From positions 44,061-54,363 of the forward strand of contig DBCW01000026.1 of assembly GCA_002293265.1 (NCBI GenBank): DNA of 10,303 nt. Reading direction: 5' to 3'. Both the position numbers and the translations under genes were made by a program. This document shows positions 7,227-10,303 of this stretch, in pieces. Each line of letters begins with the position of its first letter. Position 1 is the stretch's first letter. A model generated the notes under the pieces. The model made no database searches. It was not told the origin of the DNA and saw only the letters and a list, made by a program, of their open reading frames with translations. Source of the stretch: Eggerthellales bacterium UBA948 (lineage in GTDB: Bacteria > Actinomycetota > Coriobacteriia > Coriobacteriales > UBA8131).

Positions 7227-8456
7227 ATGGATGAGAAAAAAGTAAAAACCAAAAAGAAATCTTGGGGCAAACCGGTAAAAAGTGAGAAGCAAGACGGCAA
7301 AGAACTTGCACAACGTCTGTTGGGCGGAGGGATGACCCTGGTGCTCACGGCAGTCATCATTGCGGCAGGATTTGCGCTACCAAGCTACATTTATCCCTAT
7401 GTGGATTCTTTTAACAACGATTTTGTACAGCTAGAAAATCTTCCCGAGAGCACCAAACGTACTACTCGGCAAGCCAATGAACCCATTGTGTATCCATGGA
7501 ATACTTATGATGTAACAAGACTTCGCAGTCTTTATGAGGACGAGGTCTCTAAGTTAAGCGCAAGCGGAGCGGTGCATTTTCTTATCAGCATCATGCGCGA
7601 TCGAGGCTTTCCTATCTCGCAAAATGAGAACTTTTATGAAAGCAAGATTCTGGCGGACTTTCAGTGTTTGGAGCCACAAGTGCCAGGTGAACCGCGCTTT
7701 TTTGTCTTGTACTCAGAAGATCTAAATGCCGATAATACAGCTGACTTTAGGTGTGCCTGTGATTACGACGGAAAGATTATCGACTGGAGACTTTTATCGT
7801 CCGAGTGGGAAAGTGTTAGGTTGACTGCGCCTATCGATATCTCAAGTGCGCAGACAGGCAATGTTGGTGACAGTGGATCTACAAACGCCACTGAGGGTGA
7901 AAGCGATCCTGATGCCGGTTACGAATCTGAAGGTGTCGGCACAGCAAATAACGACTCCGACCCGACAGGCGGCAATCAAGGTGGAGACCAAGACGAATCA
8001 GGTGGAGAAGTAAGCGAAACTGACACTGCAGAAAATGATTCTGGTCCTGAGGGTCAGGGCACAACATCGTCGTCGAACTCTATAACCATTTATCCAAACG
8101 ATGAAGATCGCTCAATCTGGTCGTTTTCTTACTCAATTTCGCGCGAGGCGTATTTGTTTAATCAACGAGATATCTTTAGTGCAGTAAGGCAACTTGACAT
8201 CTTTTATGAGAGAAAATATCTCTACCAGTTTAATCTTTTGCTTCCCAGTCAGCTGAGTAGAGATGAATCTATACCAAATGATGCGCTTTACAGTGGTCTG
8301 GACACACCTGATTATCTACCGTTTGAAGATCAATATCGATTGCATATATACAGGCTTTCCAACGGTGCCCAACTGATCCTATACATCAACCCTATTACCC
8401 AGGCTTGTTTTGGCTTTAACATCCAGCAATACAATCCAACAGCTTCGCAGGCATAA
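7227..8456 (+). CDS. Membrane-anchored exported protein of unknown function in the two-component operon
   Basis: A 409-aa protein I do not recognise. It has a lysine-rich cytoplasmic tail (1-32) and one TM segment (about 33-54), with the remainder outside the membrane. The outside part has two folded-looking segments (about 85-205 and 286-400) joined by about 80 residues of low-complexity acidic Gly/Ser/Asp/Glu/Asn sequence (206-284). The second segment contains 'IWSFSYSISREAYLFNQRD' and 'LHIYRLSNGAQLILYINP'. There are four cysteines (147, 176, 178, 394). The ATG follows the kinase stop by 1 nt, with AAGGAAG (7214-7220) inside the kinase end as SD, so it is cotranscribed. By analogy with YycH/YycI-type partners of WalK it may modulate the kinase; no sequence similarity to them was seen, so this is inference. 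It could equally be an output protein of the system. Confidence 0.85.
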   Translation: MDEKKVKTKKKSWGKPVKSEKQDGKELAQRLLGGGMTLVLTAVIIAAGFALPSYIYPYVDSFNNDFVQLENLPESTKRTTRQANEPIVYPWNTYDVTRLRSLYEDEVSKLSASGAVHFLISIMRDRGFPISQNENFYESKILADFQCLEPQVPGEPRFFVLYSEDLNADNTADFRCACDYDGKIIDWRLLSSEWESVRLTAPIDISSAQTGNVGDSGSTNATEGESDPDAGYESEGVGTANNDSDPTGGNQGGDQDESGGEVSETDTAENDSGPEGQGTTSSSNSITIYPNDEDRSIWSFSYSISREAYLFNQRDIFSAVRQLDIFYERKYLYQFNLLLPSQLSRDESIPNDALYSGLDTPDYLPFEDQYRLHIYRLSNGAQLILYINPITQACFGFNIQQYNPTASQA

Positions 8457-8468
8457 GCACATTTTTAA

Positions 8469-8495
8469 GGAAGCACCTATTTCATCATTGCTTCC
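8469..8495 (+). other. Small hairpin after the two-component operon
   Basis: A 7-bp stem, GGAAGCA (8469-8475) with TGCTTCC (8489-8495), encloses a 13-nt loop. It is followed by CAAAAAAG instead of a T-tract. The nearest T-run (8509-8513) is 13 nt away, so it is not a standard terminator. It may protect or process the 3' end of the operon transcript. Confidence 0.4.
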
Positions 8496-8510
8496 CAAAA
8501 AAGTTAGGTT

Positions 8511-8549
8511 TTTACAACTCCCTGACATCTGCCTGACTATATGCATAAA
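8511..8549 (+). promoter_or_regulatory. Promoter candidate with 11-bp-period direct repeats before the putative small RNA
   Basis: TTTACA (8511-8516), CTGACA (8522-8527) and CTGACT (8533-8538) are hexamers spaced by exactly 5 nt, an 11-bp period. CATAAA (8544-8549) continues the register as a possible -10 box, 16 nt after CTGACA, which matches the -35 consensus at 5 of 6 positions. Direct repeats with this period are the usual binding pattern of OmpR/PhoB/PhoP-type regulators, one of which is encoded at 5139-5807. The predicted start falls near 8555, where the proposed RNA fold begins. Confidence 0.4.
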
Positions 8550-8602
8550 ACAGAGGCGTATAGTGTTATGCGTGGGAAGGAAATAACTGTCAAATCCTCT
8601 CA

Positions 8603-8706
8603 GTGAAGTCGGGTTGGAAGACAGCTTATCCCCCCCCTGGGTTGGTTCTTCCTCCTTGTGATTCACCCCAATGTCCTTTCTTTCCTGTCTTCCGCCCCGA
8701 CTTCAT
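8603..8706. repeat. Long near-perfect inverted repeat inside the candidate RNA
   Basis: The core arms 8605-8624 and 8685-8704 match at 18 of 20 positions as DNA (GAAGTCGGG and GGAAGACAG halves). As RNA one of the two differences becomes a G-U pair, and T8604-A8705 and G8603-T8706 extend the helix. The loop is 60 nt. On the minus strand the same sequence forms an equivalent hairpin with a purine-rich loop. Confidence 0.85.
8630..8637 (+). repeat. Run of eight C residues
   Basis: A homopolymeric C8 tract lies near the 5' side of the 60-nt apical loop. It is not coding. Such tracts are prone to slippage, and in an RNA they would add to its C-rich, SD-complementary character. Confidence 0.9.
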
Positions 8707-8765
8707 GATCCTTCCTCCTAAATGCTGGTCCTACGCCCCCTTTCCTAAAGACTCGGCAAAACAAC

Positions 8766-8813
8766 GAAGCGACTCCACCTCCCCTTCAGGTAAAAGAGTC
8801 GCTTCAATTTTTT
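8766..8813 (+). terminator. Strong rho-independent terminator of the candidate small RNA
   Basis: A perfect 10-bp stem, GAAGCGACTC (8766-8775) with GAGTCGCTTC (8796-8805), is followed by AA and six T residues (8808-8813). The 20-nt loop can form a small inner ACCT/AGGT stem (8777-8780 with 8788-8791) around the C-rich sequence CCCCTTC. Read on the minus strand, the stem is followed by GTTGTTTT, so it may also end the slipin transcript. Confidence 0.88.
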
Positions 8814-8860
8814 GTTCTATAACCCTATGCTCTGAGTTTCCAGAAGCCATCAACAACTTT

Positions 8861-9805
8861 TTAGTCCTTCTTAAAAAGCTCTTCCAATGATGCATTACTA
8901 AAGCCATCGCCATAACCGCTCGGTATGACCACGGTGCCGCCTGATCCCTTTACGCTTTCATAGAGCAGATGCATGGTTCTTAGCCTAAGCGCAATCTTGT
9001 CATCTTTGTACACCTGTGACGCATCGACCAGCATCTCGGAGATATCTCGTTCTACCTCCGCCAACACCATGCGAGCATTCTTTTCCCGTTCGGCCTGTGC
9101 CTCAACAGACATGACATTTTGTAAGTCCTGCGGTATTACAATGTCACGAATTCCAACCGATAGGATAGAAATACCCCAAGGAGAAGTTCTCTCTTCGATT
9201 ACATCTTGAAGCTCCTCATCCAGTTGATTGCGCCTGGTAGCAACTTCGGCAACACTGGCTCTGCCGATGGCATCACGCAAAGCGGTTTGTGCCACCAAAG
9301 AAACTGAGTTGTAGTAATTTTCAACTTCAAGACAAGCTTTTTCGGCATCCCAGACCATCCAAAACAACACTGCATCCACATTGATGGGCACAAGATCGGA
9401 GGTCAACGTCTCCTCGGCACTAAATCCGGTAAGCATCAGACGTTGATCCGCCTTGAGGGCAGCATTTTCTATGAATGGTATGGTGGTATAGAGTCCGGGA
9501 CCCTTTGTTCTATTGAACTTACCAAAGCGCAAAACTACCACTCGCTCCCATTGCATAGCCACATGGATAGACATACACGCCAAAATCGCACATCCCAAAG
9601 CAAGACATAACGTCCCGACGTTTAGCTCACCAACAAGAAATGTGCCTGCAACAAAAACGATGGCAGCCACCGCAACAAATAAGAAAGCGGAAAAAATTAT
9701 TGAAGCGTTTTGAGTGGTCTTGCGATCCGAGCGAGAGCTGTATCGTTCGATAGTACGCACAGGTTTTGTTTTTTCAGTCCGTACTTTTTCCGTTTTTTCT
9801 TTCAT
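8861..9805 (-). CDS. Slipin-type SPFH/Band 7 membrane protein
   Basis: A 314-aa stomatin/prohibitin-family protein. It has a charged cytoplasmic N-terminus (1-33), two adjacent TM segments (about 34-58 and 62-84) and then an SPFH domain. That domain starts with the characteristic 'WERVVVLRFGKFNRTKGPGLY' region (86-106, 'PGLYTTIPFIE') and runs to about residue 225. A charged helical region rich in Ala/Glu/Arg follows ('VEAQAEREKNARMVLAEVERD', about 234-254), typical of oligomerising slipins. Slipins scaffold membrane microdomains and are often linked to membrane stress and protease partners; no NfeD or FtsH gene lies beside it here. The ATG has AGAAGG 6 nt upstream (9812-9817 on this strand), inside the end of the GntR gene. 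Overlap and order indicate one operon. Confidence 0.94.
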   Translation of the reverse strand: MKEKTEKVRTEKTKPVRTIERYSSRSDRKTTQNASIIFSAFLFVAVAAIVFVAGTFLVGELNVGTLCLALGCAILACMSIHVAMQWERVVVLRFGKFNRTKGPGLYTTIPFIENAALKADQRLMLTGFSAEETLTSDLVPINVDAVLFWMVWDAEKACLEVENYYNSVSLVAQTALRDAIGRASVAEVATRRNQLDEELQDVIEERTSPWGISILSVGIRDIVIPQDLQNVMSVEAQAEREKNARMVLAEVERDISEMLVDASQVYKDDKIALRLRTMHLLYESVKGSGGTVVIPSGYGDGFSNASLEELFKKD

Positions 9806-10220
9806 AGAGGGCCTTCTTTTCGTTTGTTAAGTTCCGCGATTCTTCTTTTAACCTCTGTGCAACATCAAGCATACGGAGTTTGATCTCGTCAATGGACATG
9901 CCCATCATAATACATCGCCTGATACTGTCTTCAATGACGGCTTCGGCGACGGCACTTGTATCATCACGCTTCTTGTCGCCAATATCACGTACGAAAACAC
10001 CTTTCCCCCTAACCGACATAACATAACCATCATGCTCTAAATTGATGTATACCTTACTGACAGTGTTGTAGTTTATAGATGTTTCGGCAGCAAGCCTTCG
10101 TACGCTGGGAAGTTGGTCACCCGGCTGGTAATGTCCCGTGCTGATAAGAAAAACAAAGCGGTTTCGCAATTGCACCCACACAGGCAGTCCTGATGATTCA
10201 TCTACTTCAAATAGGGTCAT
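9774..10220 (-). CDS. GntR-family transcriptional regulator, YtrA subfamily
   Basis: A 148-aa regulator with an N-terminal winged helix-turn-helix (about 8-78; 'LPSVRRLAAETSINYNTVSK' holds the recognition helix, then 'LEHDGYVMSVRGKGVFV' forms the wing). The short C-terminal helical region (about 85-135) replaces the large ligand-binding domain of other GntR classes, the YtrA-type arrangement. YtrA proteins usually repress their own operon, often one encoding an ABC transporter; here the partner is a slipin. The 3' end overlaps the slipin gene by 32 nt on the same strand, so the two are translationally linked. The start gives the family N-terminus ('DESSGLPVWVQL'), but the SD is poor, with only a GAAAGATGAG-like purine run upstream. 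The 83 bp left upstream show no clear operator or promoter, which may lie beyond the window. Confidence 0.94.
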   Translation of the reverse strand: MTLFEVDESSGLPVWVQLRNRFVFLISTGHYQPGDQLPSVRRLAAETSINYNTVSKVYINLEHDGYVMSVRGKGVFVRDIGDKKRDDTSAVAEAVIEDSIRRCIMMGMSIDEIKLRMLDVAQRLKEESRNLTNEKKALYERKNGKSTD

Positions 10221-10303
10221 TGTGCGGTTTTCTCATCTTTCTTCACAAATCTTCTTCATAAAACTACTTTTACTCAGATGGATTTTACTTTTGCAGTCAT
10301 ATC

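Larger units (their letters stand above)
8555..8813 (+). ncRNA. Candidate structured small RNA with anti-Shine-Dalgarno loops
   Basis: No credible protein is encoded here, yet three nested helices can be drawn by eye: 8555-8560 with 8732-8737 (6 bp), 8574-8581 with 8709-8716 (8 bp, one G-U) and 8603-8624 with 8685-8706 (22 positions, one mismatch, two G-U). Together they form a rod of about 183 nt with a 60-nt apical loop and an asymmetric bubble (8582-8602). A promoter candidate lies just upstream and a strong terminator just downstream. The loop and 3' flank carry pyrimidine-rich unpaired runs, including the 9-mer CTTCCTCCT (8648-8656 and, partly in the second helix, 8711-8719). The size and rod shape recall 6S RNA, but I do not recognise 6S, RNase P, SRP or tmRNA signatures. 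It lies between convergent genes, so it is not a riboswitch leader. Structure and boundaries are inferred. Confidence 0.5.
8457..8860. other. 404-bp gene-free interval between convergent operons
   Basis: It contains, in order, a small hairpin (8469-8495), 11-bp-period direct repeats with a promoter candidate (8511-8549), the candidate structured RNA (8555-8813) and its terminator (8766-8813). The last 47 bp before the slipin stop show nothing further. Open frames across it on either strand lack a plausible SD and protein-like composition. Confidence 0.7.

Noticed and set aside
8469..8495. Terminator of the two-component operon
   Set aside because: The 7-bp stem is followed by an A-run rather than T residues; kept only as a hairpin.
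8555..8572. Alternative small hairpin CGTATA/TATGCG at the 5' end of the candidate RNA
   Set aside because: It competes with the outer closing helix, and I cannot rank the two without an energy calculation.
8379..8666. 95-codon open frame on the minus strand after the exported-protein gene
   Set aside because: It overlaps the end of a well-supported gene and the RNA stem, with no protein family resemblance.
8653..8680. Resemblance of the loop to the 3' end of 16S rRNA (ATTCACC ... TCCTTTCT)
   Set aside because: The match is broken by an insertion and could come from general pyrimidine richness, so it is not claimed as an rRNA mimic or fragment.
8603..8890. 95-codon open frame on the plus strand over the candidate RNA
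   Set aside because: It runs through the long hairpin and the terminator, has Pro/Cys-rich non-protein-like composition, and lacks a good SD.

Overview
The window looks like a chromosomal segment of a Gram-positive, probably anaerobic bacterium of intermediate GC content. The evidence is a Sec-exported CAP protein with lysine-rich Big_2 repeats and no outer-membrane features, a family II (CBS-type) pyrophosphatase, a YtrA-type GntR regulator, and intrinsic terminators. Coriobacteriia or Clostridia are my best guesses. No rRNA or other phylogenetic marker is present, so this placement is inference. No tRNA, rRNA, CRISPR array, transposase or phage gene was seen.

Layout. (1) 3-2632: two tandem, same-strand paralogous surface-protein genes. 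The first is cut by the window start and is seen only as its C-terminal Big_2 repeats, followed by a strong terminator. The second is a complete secreted CAP protein with Ig-like domains, an Asn-Pro-Thr linker and Big_2 repeats. It shares a 118-residue module, about 75% identical, with its neighbour and ends inside what looks like a third, truncated Big_2 repeat. (2) 2633-3052: about 420 bp without a gene, holding an inverted-repeat element of the ATTCCC-N8-GGGAAT type, a second hairpin and weak promoter candidates. (3) 3053-5081: CBS-domain Mn-dependent pyrophosphatase and endonuclease III, 19 nt apart. (4) 5139-8456: OmpR-type response regulator, sensor histidine kinase (TTG start, overlapping genes) and a membrane-anchored exported protein of unknown function, evidently one operon. 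(5) 8457-8860: about 400 bp without a gene between convergent operons. It folds into a long nested rod-like structure, has a promoter candidate with 11-bp-period direct repeats upstream, ends in a strong terminator, and has pyrimidine-rich loops complementary to Shine-Dalgarno sequences. I read it as a candidate small RNA gene. (6) 8861-10220, minus strand: a YtrA-type GntR repressor overlapping a two-TM slipin (SPFH) protein.

How it may fit together: the two-component operon senses something at the envelope and has its own exported partner. The 11-bp repeats before the putative small RNA resemble sites bound by OmpR/PhoB-type regulators, so the system may control that RNA, which in turn could mask ribosome binding sites. 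The GntR-slipin pair looks like a self-regulated membrane-stress unit. The links from regulator to RNA and from RNA to targets are hypotheses. The RNA structure was paired by eye without an energy calculation.
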